DNA from: CBDANZ01 sp965197865
GTDB taxonomy: Bacteria > Acidobacteriota > Vicinamibacteria > Vicinamibacterales > CAVVIG01
Assembly (NCBI GenBank): GCA_965197865.1
Contig: CBDANZ010000002.1
Location: 310,001-374,000 of the forward strand
Reading direction: 5' to 3'
DNA length: 64,000 nucleotides
The notes under the pieces were generated by a model. The model worked only from the letters and a program-made list of their open reading frames with translations. It made no database searches and was not told the DNA's origin. Position numbers and translations under genes: made by a program. Below are positions 44,824-54,644 of this stretch, in pieces; the first letter of the stretch is position 1; each line of letters opens with the position of its first letter.

Positions 44824-45512
44824 ATGACTCACTTGGCGCCTGGGGCCCCGCCGGAAGACGCCCAGTGGGGCGAGTTGAAGTACTGGATCGACCGCGGCCT
44901 GCAGGAGTGGGCGTTACACTTGCCGTTCTATCGGCGTGTGTTTGCACTTGAGCAGATTAATTACGATTGGATCGATGTTCTGGATGTGGGCTCCTGGCCA
45001 ATTTCAGTGTTCGAAGCCCTGGCGCCGAGCTCCGCGCGTGTTACGCCGTACGACACGCTGGCCACAGACTACAATCGCATAGCGCCTTCCAAGAAGTTTC
45101 CGGTGACCGGAACGCTGCCGGATCGGCAGTTCGACTTGATCACGATTTTCAACTGCCTCGATCACATGTCGACTCCGGGATAGCTGCTCGACGCGCTTCG
45201 GTCCCGACTGCGCCAGGAGACTGGCCGCGTGTGGGTGTACCGGACATCGATCGGCCGTTTTCAAGGGTGGAACATCCTCAGGATTTCAGATTCTGGGATG
45301 TGATCGCCCTGGTGCGGCGGCGGTACGACCTGACGGCTTGCGGCCTGATTCGAGAGGGCGAGCTTTACCCGTACGCATGGTGGGGCGTGGGGAAAACTCG
45401 AGAATGCGGAGCTCTGCGCCAAACGATTGGCACCATTGGATGGAGCCTGTCTTGTCTTGCGGCGCGGCGTACGCCAGATTCCACGCCCGCCGCGCGACCA
45501 GAAAAGGATTGA
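44824..45512 (+). pseudogene. SAM-dependent methyltransferase-like gene, broken by stop and frameshift
   Basis: The first frame (to 45183) reads like a small class I methyltransferase: 'IDVLDVGSWPISVFEALAP', then 'FDLITIFNCLDHM'. An in-frame TAG at 45181 is followed in frame by 'LLDALRSRLRQETGRVWVY'. A shift then leads to 'PDIDRPFSRVEHPQDFRFWD' and 'GLIREGELYPYAWWGVGK'. The N-terminal motif is atypical (GSWP rather than GxGxG). At least two lesions interrupt it. The target of methylation is unknown. Confidence 0.65.
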
Positions 45513-45564
45513 GACTCATCCTTGGGCGGCACTGATATGGTGTGGGCGGGCGTCGAAGTCCGCA

Positions 45565-47325
45565 CTACCGGCCGGTGGCCACTTTGCCGACCCTGTTGAG
45601 TGATGCCTGATACCTCCGGATCGCAATGAAGAACGCTTCCGCGATGCGCTGGCGATAGGCGGACCCTTGCAGTAGCCTCACCTCCTGCGCGTTGGTCAGG
45701 AACGAGATCTCGGCCAGCACGCTGGGCATGGTCGCGCCAATCAGCACGACGAAGGGCGCCTGCTTTACGCCGAGATCTTTCACCTCCTTGTTCACGCCGG
45801 CCAGTCGCTCGATCATTGCACGCTGCACGAATGTCGCGAAGTCGCGCGACTCATCCAGCTTGTTGTTGAGCGCGATGGCCCTCACAATATCCGGGAGTGC
45901 CCCCATCGCCTCTCCCGACGCCGCGTTCTCACGCGCAGCAATCGCTGCCGCGCTGGCATTGGTCGCGAAGTTCAGGAAGTAGGTTTCGACGCCGCTCGTT
46001 CTGGTGTTGCTGCTGGCGTTAGCATGAATAGAAAGGAACAGGTCGGATCCCTCGCGGTTTGCGACGGCCGTGCGCTCCTGGAGCGGGAGGTACGCGTCGG
46101 TTCGCCGCGTAAGAATCACTTCGACGTCGGGCATCTTGGCGAGGAGTTTCTCGAGCCGCAGCGCGACGTCCAGCACGAGCGACGCTTCGGTCAAGCCTCT
46201 GCCGACCGCGCCAGGATCCTGTCCTCCATGGCCTGGATCGATGACGATCCGCGACACGCCCAGGCCGAGCTGACGCGCCATGGAAAACCCGCCTGCCAGG
46301 TTCCGAGCGGGCGGACTGACCGGAATGCTCAGGGACGCCGAGGCCGAGGCCCGCGTGCTCGGCGTGGCGGCGAGAATTGGCGCCTGAGCTGGCGCCGGCG
46401 CCGTCTCAGGTCCCAGCCGGGCTGGCGGCGAGAGGGAAGGGGCGAGCATGGCGAAAGGCGCCACTGTCAGCCAGCGCTCGAGCGGGACCGACGTCTGGCG
46501 AATGCAATCGATGACCAGGCGGTACGGGCTGTAAAGCGGAAAGATGCTGTAACTCGAGATTCCGGCTGTTTCGAGCACGACGCGAGTGGTGTTGTGGGGA
46601 TGCCGGCCGAGGCGCACCTGACGGACGAGGTCGGCATCGACGTCGAAGCGAAGCGTCCGATCGACAAGCTCCGGCACAGCCCGCGCCGAGGCGAGGTCGA
46701 CGTACACGCGGGCCGGATTCGCGAGCCGCGCATCATGAAACGTGACTTCGGCGTCGAGCTCGATCGTGATCCGCACGGCGTCGGGGAGCACCGTGCGGCG
46801 GATGTTTTTGATGGTGACGATGCGGGGCGGAGGAAGGCTGCCTCGCGAGGTGCCTTCGAGAAACTCAGGAGGAGCGCCCAGGGGCGCCGTGGCGCCTGCT
46901 CGAGGAGTGTCTGACGTGGCAATGACCGCTGGCGCTCGTTTGGCGAGCCTGCTGGTCGGGTACTCCGTGGCGAGCCAGCGGAGCAGACGCACGCCGGCAT
47001 TCTGATCCATGACCTGGCCGAACCGCGCGAAAGCGTCAAGCGACAGTTGCCCGGCACGCCAAAGAGCATCATCGCAGTACCCACTGGTGGGATATGTGCG
47101 GACGATCGCTTCGTAGTCGGCGATCACCGTTCGCACCGCCTTCAGAATCGTGGTCGTCAGATCCGCGTCGGCCAGCGCCGTTCTTACGGCGCGCTCTTCG
47201 GCTACCACGTGGGCGTACATCTCGTTGACGGACAGATCTGGCGGAGCGCCGCGAACGGGCGGTGGCGACAACACAAGGGCGACAAGCAGCACCCTGGTGG
47301 CAGTTCGAATGCTTCCCACTTTCAT
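45565..47325 (-). CDS. N-acetylmuramoyl-L-alanine amidase with AMIN domain
   Basis: A signal peptide is followed by a TPR-like helical segment (about residues 30-135), an AMIN domain ('VRITIELDAEVTFHDARLA', 'VRQVRLGRHPHNTTRVVLE') and, from about residue 355, a zinc amidase_3 domain. The last has 'IVIDPGHGGQDPGAVG' (His, Glu), 'LFLSIHANAS' (His) and 'MPSVLAEISFLTN' (catalytic Glu). It cleaves the stem peptide from peptidoglycan during cell separation. 586 residues. It overlaps the ftsK stop by 4 bp, linking it to division. Confidence 0.92.
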   Translation of the reverse strand: MKVGSIRTATRVLLVALVLSPPPVRGAPPDLSVNEMYAHVVAEERAVRTALADADLTTTILKAVRTVIADYEAIVRTYPTSGYCDDALWRAGQLSLDAFARFGQVMDQNAGVRLLRWLATEYPTSRLAKRAPAVIATSDTPRAGATAPLGAPPEFLEGTSRGSLPPPRIVTIKNIRRTVLPDAVRITIELDAEVTFHDARLANPARVYVDLASARAVPELVDRTLRFDVDADLVRQVRLGRHPHNTTRVVLETAGISSYSIFPLYSPYRLVIDCIRQTSVPLERWLTVAPFAMLAPSLSPPARLGPETAPAPAQAPILAATPSTRASASASLSIPVSPPARNLAGGFSMARQLGLGVSRIVIDPGHGGQDPGAVGRGLTEASLVLDVALRLEKLLAKMPDVEVILTRRTDAYLPLQERTAVANREGSDLFLSIHANASSNTRTSGVETYFLNFATNASAAAIAARENAASGEAMGALPDIVRAIALNNKLDESRDFATFVQRAMIERLAGVNKEVKDLGVKQAPFVVLIGATMPSVLAEISFLTNAQEVRLLQGSAYRQRIAEAFFIAIRRYQASLNRVGKVATGR

Positions 47326-49709
47326 CGCAGTTGCGCGTCCACGTCTTCGAAGTAAGCCTTGTCTACGAGGACCTCGCGTGGCTTTCCGCCAGCCGCCGGC
47401 GATACGAGGCCTTCCATTTCCATGATGTCCACCAGGCGCGCCGCGCGACTGAACCCGATGCGAAGCCGTCGCTGCAAATAGGAAATGGAGGCCTGGCCGG
47501 TCTGCACGACGATCCGCGCCGCCTCGTCGTAGAGATCGTCTTTGTCCAGCTCTGCACCTTGGATTGGGGTCTTCTCTTCGGTGGTGATGCTCTCGTTGTA
47601 AGTCGGCTTGCCCTGCTTGCGGAGGAAGCTGGCCAACCTTGCGCTTTCCTGTTCCGAGACGTAGGGTCCATGCAGCCTGATGACGCGCGACGAGGCCGGC
47701 GGCAGAAAAAGCATGTCGCCCCGGCCGAGCAATTGCTCGGCGCCGTTGCTGTCGAGAATCGTCCGTGAGTCGACCTTCGAGGACACACGGAACGAGATCC
47801 GGGACGGCAGGTTGGCTTTGATCAATCCCGTGATGACATCCACCGATGGCCGCTGGGTGGCGAGAATCAAATGAATGCCAACGGCCCGCGCCATTTGCGC
47901 GAGGCGCGCGATCGACTCCTCGACCTCGTTGCTGGCCACCATCATCAAGTCGCCCAGCTCGTCGATCACGACGACGATGAAGGGCAGGGGCCGGGCGGGC
48001 TCGCCATCACGCAGCGCGCTCTTATCGGCCATGGCTTGCTGCGCGTTGCGGTTGAACTGCTCGATGTTGCGGACGCCTTCAGCGGCCAGCGTCTTGTAAC
48101 GCTCCTCCATTTCGTGGACAGCCCAGCGCAGCGCGTTCGCGGCCTGTTTCGGATCGACCACGACGGGCGTGAGCAGGTGCGGAATGTCGTCGTACACTCC
48201 CAGCTCCAACCGCTTTGGGTCGATCATGATCAACCGGACATCGTCGGGGGTCGCGCGATAAAGAACGCTGGTGAGCATGGCGTTGATGCCAACCGACTTG
48301 CCGGCACCAGTCGAACCGGCGATGAGCAGATGCGGCATCGCCGCGAGGTCGGCGACGAACGGCTCACCGTGGATGGTCTTGCCGAGGGCAATGCTGAGCT
48401 TCGAGGTCGAGTGGCGATAGACGTCGGATTCGAGGAGCTGGCGCAGAGGGATCCCCTCGCGGCTGTGATTCGGGATTTGGATGCCGACAGTCGCTTTGCC
48501 CGGGATCCGATCGATCAGGACCGACTCGGCCTGCATCGCCAGACAGAGATCGTCGGCCAGGCCCGTGATCTTCGAGTACTTCACGCCGGCGTCCGGTTTG
48601 AATTCGAACGTCGTGACGACCGGTCCCGGATGAATTTGCACGACCGAGCCCTGGACCGAGAACTCGCGGCACTTTTCCTCGAGCAGCCGTGCCCCGTCAA
48701 TGAGCTCGCGCTCGTCGATCTTCCGCTCCGTTCTCGGTGCGTCGAGCAGCGCCATCGGTGGCAAGCTGTATTCCCCTTTGCGACGCGCGGCCGGTGCCTT
48801 CGAGGGCTCGGGATCGGCGAGCGAGAACGGCGGCATCGGCAGAGTGACCTTCGGAGCTTTCGGTGCAAAGGACTTGGCGCTGCCGAACGAGGGAGCGGCC
48901 GCCTCGTCGTCGTCCTCCTGCGCGTCGCGCCGCCGCGAAGACTTGGCGGTGGCGACGTCATCCTCACGCCCTCGCGTCGCCTGCTGTGACGCCTGGGCGG
49001 GGCTCGCGCCCGCCGCGAGGCTGGAGGCAGCAGCCGGTCCTTTCACGTCTGGCGCAGGCGCACCCTTCCTCGTATGCTTGGCGATCACGTCGCGGCGCTG
49101 CTTTTCTCGGCGTCGTTCTTCGCGCCAGCCGTGGAGCGAGCTCGAGACCCGCGTGGCACCGCCGCCCGCGATCGACATGACAGCCGCGAAGAGACGGCCG
49201 AAGGAGAATTGCGTTGAGAGGATGATCGCGAGAAAGATCACCGTCAGGATGACGATCGCCGACCCGGTACGATTGAGGTATTCGGAGAGCGCGGTTGCCA
49301 GCCACCGGCCGAGGTAGCCGCCGGCGAGGAAGGGTTTGCCAGAGACGTCCAGCGTGCCGAGGACGAGGCCGAGAAAAGCGCTGATGGAGGCGATGAGCAG
49401 CGTGGCGCCGGTGATTTTCGTTGCGCGGGCATCGATCTCGCGACACCAGAAAGAGTGCCAGCCGACCACCACGAAGAACGCGGGGATCAGATACGCGGCG
49501 TAGCCAATAAGCTGAAAAGACAGTTCGGCGAGAAAAGCCCCGACGCGCCCGGCGAAGTTGGCCGGTGGAGTGTTCGACCCGGTGCTAAAGAACCAGACCG
49601 GGTCCGTTGGCACGAACGTGGCGAGCGCGACAATCCAGATGAGCGCCGCCGCAAAAAAGGCAACGCCGACAAACTCGCTGACCCGGCGCGAAACGGTCGA
49701 TCTCTTCAC
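47322..49709 (-). CDS. ftsK: DNA translocase FtsK/SpoIIIE
   Basis: Four hydrophobic segments occupy roughly the first 180 residues. A charged linker (about 200-300) is followed by the motor domain with Walker A 'IAGSTGAGKSVGINAML' (near residue 466), Walker B 'IVVVIDELGDLMMVA', and the C-terminal gamma winged helix ('ISYLQRRLRIGFSRAARLVD') that reads chromosome-orienting sequences. It pumps DNA at the septum and aids dimer resolution. 795 residues, complete. Confidence 0.95.
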   Translation of the reverse strand: MKRSTVSRRVSEFVGVAFFAAALIWIVALATFVPTDPVWFFSTGSNTPPANFAGRVGAFLAELSFQLIGYAAYLIPAFFVVVGWHSFWCREIDARATKITGATLLIASISAFLGLVLGTLDVSGKPFLAGGYLGRWLATALSEYLNRTGSAIVILTVIFLAIILSTQFSFGRLFAAVMSIAGGGATRVSSSLHGWREERRREKQRRDVIAKHTRKGAPAPDVKGPAAASSLAAGASPAQASQQATRGREDDVATAKSSRRRDAQEDDDEAAAPSFGSAKSFAPKAPKVTLPMPPFSLADPEPSKAPAARRKGEYSLPPMALLDAPRTERKIDERELIDGARLLEEKCREFSVQGSVVQIHPGPVVTTFEFKPDAGVKYSKITGLADDLCLAMQAESVLIDRIPGKATVGIQIPNHSREGIPLRQLLESDVYRHSTSKLSIALGKTIHGEPFVADLAAMPHLLIAGSTGAGKSVGINAMLTSVLYRATPDDVRLIMIDPKRLELGVYDDIPHLLTPVVVDPKQAANALRWAVHEMEERYKTLAAEGVRNIEQFNRNAQQAMADKSALRDGEPARPLPFIVVVIDELGDLMMVASNEVEESIARLAQMARAVGIHLILATQRPSVDVITGLIKANLPSRISFRVSSKVDSRTILDSNGAEQLLGRGDMLFLPPASSRVIRLHGPYVSEQESARLASFLRKQGKPTYNESITTEEKTPIQGAELDKDDLYDEAARIVVQTGQASISYLQRRLRIGFSRAARLVDIMEMEGLVSPAAGGKPREVLVDKAYFEDVDAQLR

Positions 49710-49712
49710 GGC

Positions 49713-51365
49713 TCAGATCTCCATGACGACCGGCAGGACGACGGGCCGCCGGCCCGAACGCTTGCGGAAGAGGCGGCGCAGCTCCGTGCGCAGCTTCTCT
49801 TTGATCAGCTCCTGGTCGGTTCGTTCCTCGACGCTCGCCTGCTCAATGACCTCGCTCAGGATGCGGGCGCCGTCGGCGAGCAGCTCCGGGCTGTTGTCCA
49901 CGACGAAGCCGTGCGTGATGATGTCGGGCACGCCCTCGAGGGCGCCGGTCTGTTTGTTGATGGCGACCACGGGTACGATCAGGCCGTCTTCAGCGAGATG
50001 GCGGCGATCGCGGAGCACCTCATCGCCGATTTCGCCGGTGAGGGTGCCGTCGATCAGCACGCGCCCGGCCGGCGCCTTGCCGGCGAGCCGCGCGAGGTTG
50101 GCGTCGAGGTGGATCGTGTCACCGTCTTCGGCGAGCAGAATCTCCGGTCGCGGATTCAGACCGGCGAACATCCGACCCGCGACCCGTGCATGCTGCGAGA
50201 GCTGGCGGTACTCGCCGTGGATCGGGATAAAGTACCGGGGCCGTACGAGCGACAACATCAGCTTGAGCTCTTCTTCGCTCCCATGACCGGACACATGAAC
50301 ACGCTTGATACCCTCGTGGATGACGTCGGCGCCGCGGCGCGCGACGTGGTTGATCACGCGTCCGATTGCCTTCTCGTTGCCAGGAATCGCTCGCGCCGAC
50401 AGGACTACCGTGTCGTCGGGGCCGATCTTCACGTGCCGGTGGTCGTCGATGGCGATGCGCGACAGCGCGGACATCGGCTCGCCCTGCGAGCCGGTCGTGA
50501 TGCACAGCACGTTCTGCCTGGGGTGGTTGGCAACGTCCGAGTCCCGGATCTGCAGGCCAGGCGGGACGTGCAGATGGCCGAGCCGCTTGGCGATCTCGGA
50601 GTTCTCGATCATGCCGCGGCCGACAAACGCGACCTTTCGGTCGAACTGCGTGGCCAGATCGACGAGAATCTGCATCCGGTAGATGCTCGACGAGAACGCG
50701 GCGATGATCAGCCTGCCCGTCACGCTCGTGAAAAGTTCTTCGAAGGCTTCGATGACCTCTCTTTCCGAGCCCGTAAACCCTGGGCGGTCGATGTTCGTGC
50801 TGTCGGCAAACAGGGCAAGCACGCCTGTGGATCCGAGCTCGGCGAAGCGGTGAATGTCGAAGTGCTTGCCGTCGATCGGCGTCTGATCGATTTTGAAGTC
50901 GCCCGTGTGAACTACAACACCGACGGGCGTGTGAATCGCGAGCGCTACGCAGTCAGGCATGCTGTGCGTGACGCGGATGAATTCGATTGTAAACGGACCG
51001 ACCGTGACACGGTCGCGCGGCTGGACGGCAACCCGCGGGTTCGCGTTGCCAACGCCGTGCTCGCGAAGCTTCGGCTCGGCGAGCGCCAGCGTGAGCGGCG
51101 TCCCAAAGATTGGCCCACTGACCAGCGGGACCACGTGCGGCACGCCGCCGATGTGGTCCTCGTGACCGTGCGTCAGGACGAGCGCGCTGGCGCCCCCCTT
51201 CTGCTCCAAGTACGTCAAATCGGGGATGATGCGGTCCACGCCGAGGAACCCGGGATCGGGAAACATGACGCCGGCGTCCACGACGACCGTCGTGTCGCCC
51301 CAGCTGAGCGACAGCATGTTCATACCGAACTCGCCGAGCCCGCCGAGCGGAACAACTTCGAGCAT
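49713..51365 (-). CDS. rnj: Ribonuclease J
   Basis: RNase J has both endo- and 5'-to-3' exonuclease activity in RNA processing. The metallo-beta-lactamase/beta-CASP motifs are visible: 'LTHGHEDHIGGVPHVV' (near residue 66), 'HTGDFKIDQTPIDGKHFD', 'SDSTNIDRPGFTGSEREV'-like (here Ala precedes Asp-Ser-Thr), 'ITTGSQGEPMSALSRIA' and 'HVSGHGSEEELKLM'. I start at 51365 ('MLEVVPLGGLGEFGMNM'), because the longer frame upstream is Pro-rich non-coding sequence. 550 residues. Confidence 0.93.
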   Translation of the reverse strand: MLEVVPLGGLGEFGMNMLSLSWGDTTVVVDAGVMFPDPGFLGVDRIIPDLTYLEQKGGASALVLTHGHEDHIGGVPHVVPLVSGPIFGTPLTLALAEPKLREHGVGNANPRVAVQPRDRVTVGPFTIEFIRVTHSMPDCVALAIHTPVGVVVHTGDFKIDQTPIDGKHFDIHRFAELGSTGVLALFADSTNIDRPGFTGSEREVIEAFEELFTSVTGRLIIAAFSSSIYRMQILVDLATQFDRKVAFVGRGMIENSEIAKRLGHLHVPPGLQIRDSDVANHPRQNVLCITTGSQGEPMSALSRIAIDDHRHVKIGPDDTVVLSARAIPGNEKAIGRVINHVARRGADVIHEGIKRVHVSGHGSEEELKLMLSLVRPRYFIPIHGEYRQLSQHARVAGRMFAGLNPRPEILLAEDGDTIHLDANLARLAGKAPAGRVLIDGTLTGEIGDEVLRDRRHLAEDGLIVPVVAINKQTGALEGVPDIITHGFVVDNSPELLADGARILSEVIEQASVEERTDQELIKEKLRTELRRLFRKRSGRRPVVLPVVMEI

Positions 51366-51536
51366 GAGGACAAGTGACGAGCCACCACCGGCACATCCCC
51401 TGGCGGGGACCGCTTTCGGTGGAGAGGGCCGCGGTGACGGCGGCTCAGTCAGGCTGCTGGGCGCACCTGAACGGTGAAAGGCGGGATGGTTCGAAGTCCG
51501 GCTAAAGCCGAACCCCACAATCAGATAGCAGCAAAA

Positions 51537-52367
51537 CTATAGCACAGCCTCGCCGAAGGCGTCAGCCAGCCGCACCAGCTCGGCGATGTCGAGGGTCTCT
51601 GGACGTCGTCGGCCGTCGAGGCCGGTCCGAGCCAGCACAGCCGCTGGCGGCACCAGCCCGGTTGCCGGATAGGCAAGCAGCGCGTTTGCCAGCGTTTTCC
51701 GCCGGCGCGAGAAGACCGCCTGTGTTAGTGCGGCAAGCACGCGCGGATCCTTCGCCGCCGGTTCAGCCGGATGGAAACGCAGGCGCACAACGACCGAGTG
51801 CACCTTGGGCGGCGGTCGAAATGCCCCTGGAGGAAGCGCCAGGAGACGCTGGATGTCGGCACGTTGGCGGACGAGCACACTCAGCACGCCATACTTGCGA
51901 CCGCCTGGAGGGGCGATCAGCCGGTCTGCGACCTCCCGCTGCAACATCACGGTTGCATCGACCAGCGGTACTCCAGCCTCAAAGAGCTCAATGAGCTTGA
52001 AGAGGATTGGCGATGCGACGTTGTAGGGCAGATTGCCGGCAACTCGGAGCGCGGGAGCTGAAATGCCTGCGCGTGCCAGTTCCGTCTTCAGCCGGTCAGG
52101 GGTGACGTCCAGAAAATCGCCGGCGACGATCGTCAGATTCGAGGGGGCGGCGTCACGCAAGCTCGCCGCGAGATCTCGATCGATCTCGAATGCAAGAACG
52201 TGCGCCGCCTCGGCGGTCAGCGCGCGCGTTAGCGCGCCCCGACCGGGTCCGATCTCCAGCACGACATCGGTCGCAGCCAGGCGAACAGCGCGAACGACCT
52301 TTTCGACACACGCCCGCTCGAGAAAATGCTGCCCGAAGCGCCGGCGTGCGGTCACAGGCCCCGCCAA
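51537..52367 (-). CDS. rsmA: 16S rRNA (adenine-1518/1519-N6)-dimethyltransferase
   Basis: RsmA (KsgA) dimethylates two adjacent adenines near the 3' end of 16S rRNA. 'RFGQHFLERACVEKVV', the SAM loop 'VLEIGPGRGALTRALTAEA' and 'RVAGNLPYNVASPILFKLIE' (catalytic NLPY) are intact. 276 residues. Its start overlaps the stop of the zincin gene by about 16 bp. Confidence 0.94.
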   Translation of the reverse strand: MAGPVTARRRFGQHFLERACVEKVVRAVRLAATDVVLEIGPGRGALTRALTAEAAHVLAFEIDRDLAASLRDAAPSNLTIVAGDFLDVTPDRLKTELARAGISAPALRVAGNLPYNVASPILFKLIELFEAGVPLVDATVMLQREVADRLIAPPGGRKYGVLSVLVRQRADIQRLLALPPGAFRPPPKVHSVVVRLRFHPAEPAAKDPRVLAALTQAVFSRRRKTLANALLAYPATGLVPPAAVLARTGLDGRRRPETLDIAELVRLADAFGEAVL

Positions 52368-52735
52368 TACTTTTCCTCGATTTCCTCTATTTCTTCCTCG
52401 CTCAGACCGAAATAATGGCCGATCTCATGGATGAGCGTCTCGCCGATAGAAACGATGAGATCATCCTCGTCTTCGGCTTCGCGCTCGTGGGGACCCTGGA
52501 AAACGAGGATCCAATCCGGCAGCGCGTTTCCGTAATCCCAGCGGCGCTCGGTGAGCGGCGTGCCCTGGTAGAGACCAAAGAGGGTGTCGGGCGGTTTGAT
52601 CTCCATCTCGCGCAGCAGCTCTTGCGACGGGTCCTCTTCGACCACGATGGCGATGTTCGTCAAGGCGTTGCGAAACCGGCGTGGAATGCCGACGAGCGCG
52701 TCGGCGACCCGGCGCTCGAACGCCTCGCGCGTCAT
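52352..52735 (-). CDS. Small zincin-like metallopeptidase family protein
   Basis: This 127-residue protein has the zinc motif 'ETLIHEIGHYFGLSEEEIE' (HExxHxxG). Upstream, 'RRFRNALTNIAIVVEEDPS' and 'FGLYQGTPLTERR' match a widespread family of short putative neutral zinc metallopeptidases. The substrate is not known. The ATG at 52735 overlaps the nth stop (ATGA). Its C-terminus is rich in Glu. Confidence 0.85.
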   Translation of the reverse strand: MTREAFERRVADALVGIPRRFRNALTNIAIVVEEDPSQELLREMEIKPPDTLFGLYQGTPLTERRWDYGNALPDWILVFQGPHEREAEDEDDLIVSIGETLIHEIGHYFGLSEEEIEEIEEKYWRGL

Positions 52736-53472
52736 CGCCGGCGCGACTTTGTGCTGGGGCGCGCGCGGTCCCTCGCGGCGCGCCCCAGCACAACTGGCCT
52801 GGCGACGGTCTTTCGATCCGAGCGGCGGTCGTCGGTGGTCGCGCCGGTCTGAAAATACGCGCAGTCGTCCAACACCGAGCACTGGGAGCAGAGCGGCGTC
52901 GACCTGCAGATGCGGCGGCCGTGCAGGATCAGCGTGTCTGAAGTCCGAGTCCATCGTTCGCTGGGGAGCGCGCCGCATAATTGTCGCTCGACGACCGCGG
53001 GATCGTCCGATTCTGCGATCCCGATGCGCTTCGATACGCGGAGCACGTGGCGGTCCACGGCAAGAGCGGGTACGCCGTGGGCGTGGCCCAGTACGACATT
53101 TGCAGTTTTGCGGCCGACGCTGGGCAACGCCGTCAGGGCGTCGATGTCGGAAGGGACTGCGCCGCCGTGCCGCTGGACGAGCGCCTGGGCCATGCCGACG
53201 AGCGCGCGCGACTTGGCGCGGAAGAATCCCGTGGAGCGAATCTGCCGTTCGAGGTTGCGCGTGGTCGCGAGGGCAAGCGTCCGTGCGTCCGGATATCGCT
53301 TGAAGAGCGTCGGGCTGACGAGGTTCACACGCTGATCGGTCGATTGGGCCGACAAGATGGTGGCGACGAGGAGCTCGAAGGCGTTTCTGTGGCGCAGCTC
53401 TGTGTCGGCGCCCGGATGCTGCGTCTCGATGGCGTCGACGATACGCCGCACGTCGCCCGGCGGTTTCATCAA
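52732..53472 (-). CDS. nth: Endonuclease III
   Basis: This base-excision glycosylase/AP lyase removes oxidised pyrimidines. The helix-hairpin-helix 'LPSVGRKTANVVLGHAHG' contains the catalytic Lys, and the Asp follows in 'ALAVDRHVLRVSKR'. The iron-sulphur cysteines are in 'ICRSTPLCSQCSVLDDC', with five residues between the first two Cys instead of the usual six. A basic C-terminal tail of about 35 residues is longer than typical. It is co-translated with the zincin gene. Confidence 0.92.
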   Translation of the reverse strand: MMKPPGDVRRIVDAIETQHPGADTELRHRNAFELLVATILSAQSTDQRVNLVSPTLFKRYPDARTLALATTRNLERQIRSTGFFRAKSRALVGMAQALVQRHGGAVPSDIDALTALPSVGRKTANVVLGHAHGVPALAVDRHVLRVSKRIGIAESDDPAVVERQLCGALPSERWTRTSDTLILHGRRICRSTPLCSQCSVLDDCAYFQTGATTDDRRSDRKTVARPVVLGRAARDRARPSTKSRRR

Positions 53473-53475
53473 ATT

Positions 53476-53808
53476 CTAGTGAACCGGTCCCGCTCCCTTG
53501 TTCCATCCCACGTTGTTGTGCGACTCGGTGAAGACGCGCCAATGCTCCTGGAGCGCGCCCATGAGGTTGGGGACGAACTGCACCGGAACGACGACCTTCA
53601 CACGAACCGGCGCCCGCACGACATGTTCCGTTTCGGCTTCCTTGATTTCCTTGTCCGACAGCGGCATCACCTCGCAGAAGGTGAGCGTGAAGTCGAACGG
53701 TGTGTGAGCGATTGAGCAGAAGTTGGCGTAGGTTCGCAGCGTCGGCGCGCCGACCGGGTCCTCGGCAGGCACAATCGTGAAATCGATCTGCTTGGTCTGA
53801 TCAGTCAT
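53476..53808 (-). CDS. DUF3467 family protein
   Basis: A 110-residue protein with 'YANFCSIAHTPFDFTLTFCE' and 'RVKVVVPVQFVPNLMGALQ' matches the small DUF3467 family found next to many unrelated genes. No function is known. The start at 53808 ('MTDQTKQIDF') is set by the family N-terminus. It precedes nth by 3 bp in the same direction. Confidence 0.82.
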   Translation of the reverse strand: MTDQTKQIDFTIVPAEDPVGAPTLRTYANFCSIAHTPFDFTLTFCEVMPLSDKEIKEAETEHVVRAPVRVKVVVPVQFVPNLMGALQEHWRVFTESHNNVGWNKGAGPVH

Positions 53809-53866
53809 AGAGTGCGCTCGGCAGGTCCGCGTACAGGCGAACACTAACAAAGTCTAGGAAAGGCCT

Positions 53867-54475
53867 CTAGTATTTCCGCACTACGCCCACTACAACCCCC
53901 TGAATCTGTACCTGGTCGGGGTCCGCGAAAATCGGGTGCATGGCGGCGTTGGCGGGCTGTAGCCGGATCTTTCCGCTTGGGTCGCGATAGAACTTCTTGA
54001 GCGTGACGTCGGTGCCCCTGAGCAGAGCAATGACCATCTCGCCGTTTTCTGCCGTCTTGCGATCCTCGACGACGACGAAATCACCGTTGCGAATCTGTTC
54101 ATCGATCATCGAGTCGCCGCGGACGCGGAGCACATACGTGTCGCGCTTGCCCACCAGATCCTCGGGGACGGCGATCGTCTCGCTCGACGCCACTGCCTCG
54201 ATGGGGACGCCGGCCGCCACGAACCCGAGGAGCGGAAGCTCGAGGGCGTGGCTCCCGGCGCGGGTTGGGATCATCTCGACCGACCGGCTCCGGTTCCACG
54301 CGCGCTTGATGAACCCTTTCTCCTGGAGGTTCGTGAGATGCTTGTGGACCGTCGCGAGCGACGAGAGGCCGAAGCAGCGGCCGATCTCCTCCAAACTCGG
54401 CGCATAGCCATGCTGCTGGATGAACTCGTTCAGGTAATCGAGGATTTCCCGCTGCCGTTTGGTGAGCGGTAGCAT
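53867..54475 (-). CDS. lexA: LexA repressor
   Basis: This SOS repressor has an N-terminal winged helix ('LTKRQREILDYLNEFIQQHG'), the self-cleavage bond Ala88-Gly89 in 'LGFVAAGVPIEA', Ser122 in 'RGDSMIDE' and Lys160 in 'DVTLKKFYRD'. The catalytic dyad and cleavage site are intact, so RecA-stimulated autocleavage is expected. 202 residues. AGGAGG lies a few bases upstream of the ATG. Its upstream region borders the mobile block at 54.5-58.5 kb. Confidence 0.95.
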   Translation of the reverse strand: MLPLTKRQREILDYLNEFIQQHGYAPSLEEIGRCFGLSSLATVHKHLTNLQEKGFIKRAWNRSRSVEMIPTRAGSHALELPLLGFVAAGVPIEAVASSETIAVPEDLVGKRDTYVLRVRGDSMIDEQIRNGDFVVVEDRKTAENGEMVIALLRGTDVTLKKFYRDPSGKIRLQPANAAMHPIFADPDQVQIQGVVVGVVRKY

Positions 54476-54644
54476 CGCGTCCTCCTTTCGTCAGCCTTAC
54501 AGTTTCAGCGCTCCAGCCGCCAGCGCCACTATACGCAAACGAAAGGCGAAGATCAACGGAGGAATACGGCCGAATTAAGGGTACAGGCGGCTTTGCCTTT
54601 TAAGGGCTCCCTGCCCATAAAACCGTCAGCCTGCCCAATAACCC

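Noticed and set aside
49455..51377. Plus-strand frame of about 640 codons
   Set aside because: It is antisense to ftsK and RNase J, both of which are clear family members; its composition is that of a reverse-strand shadow.
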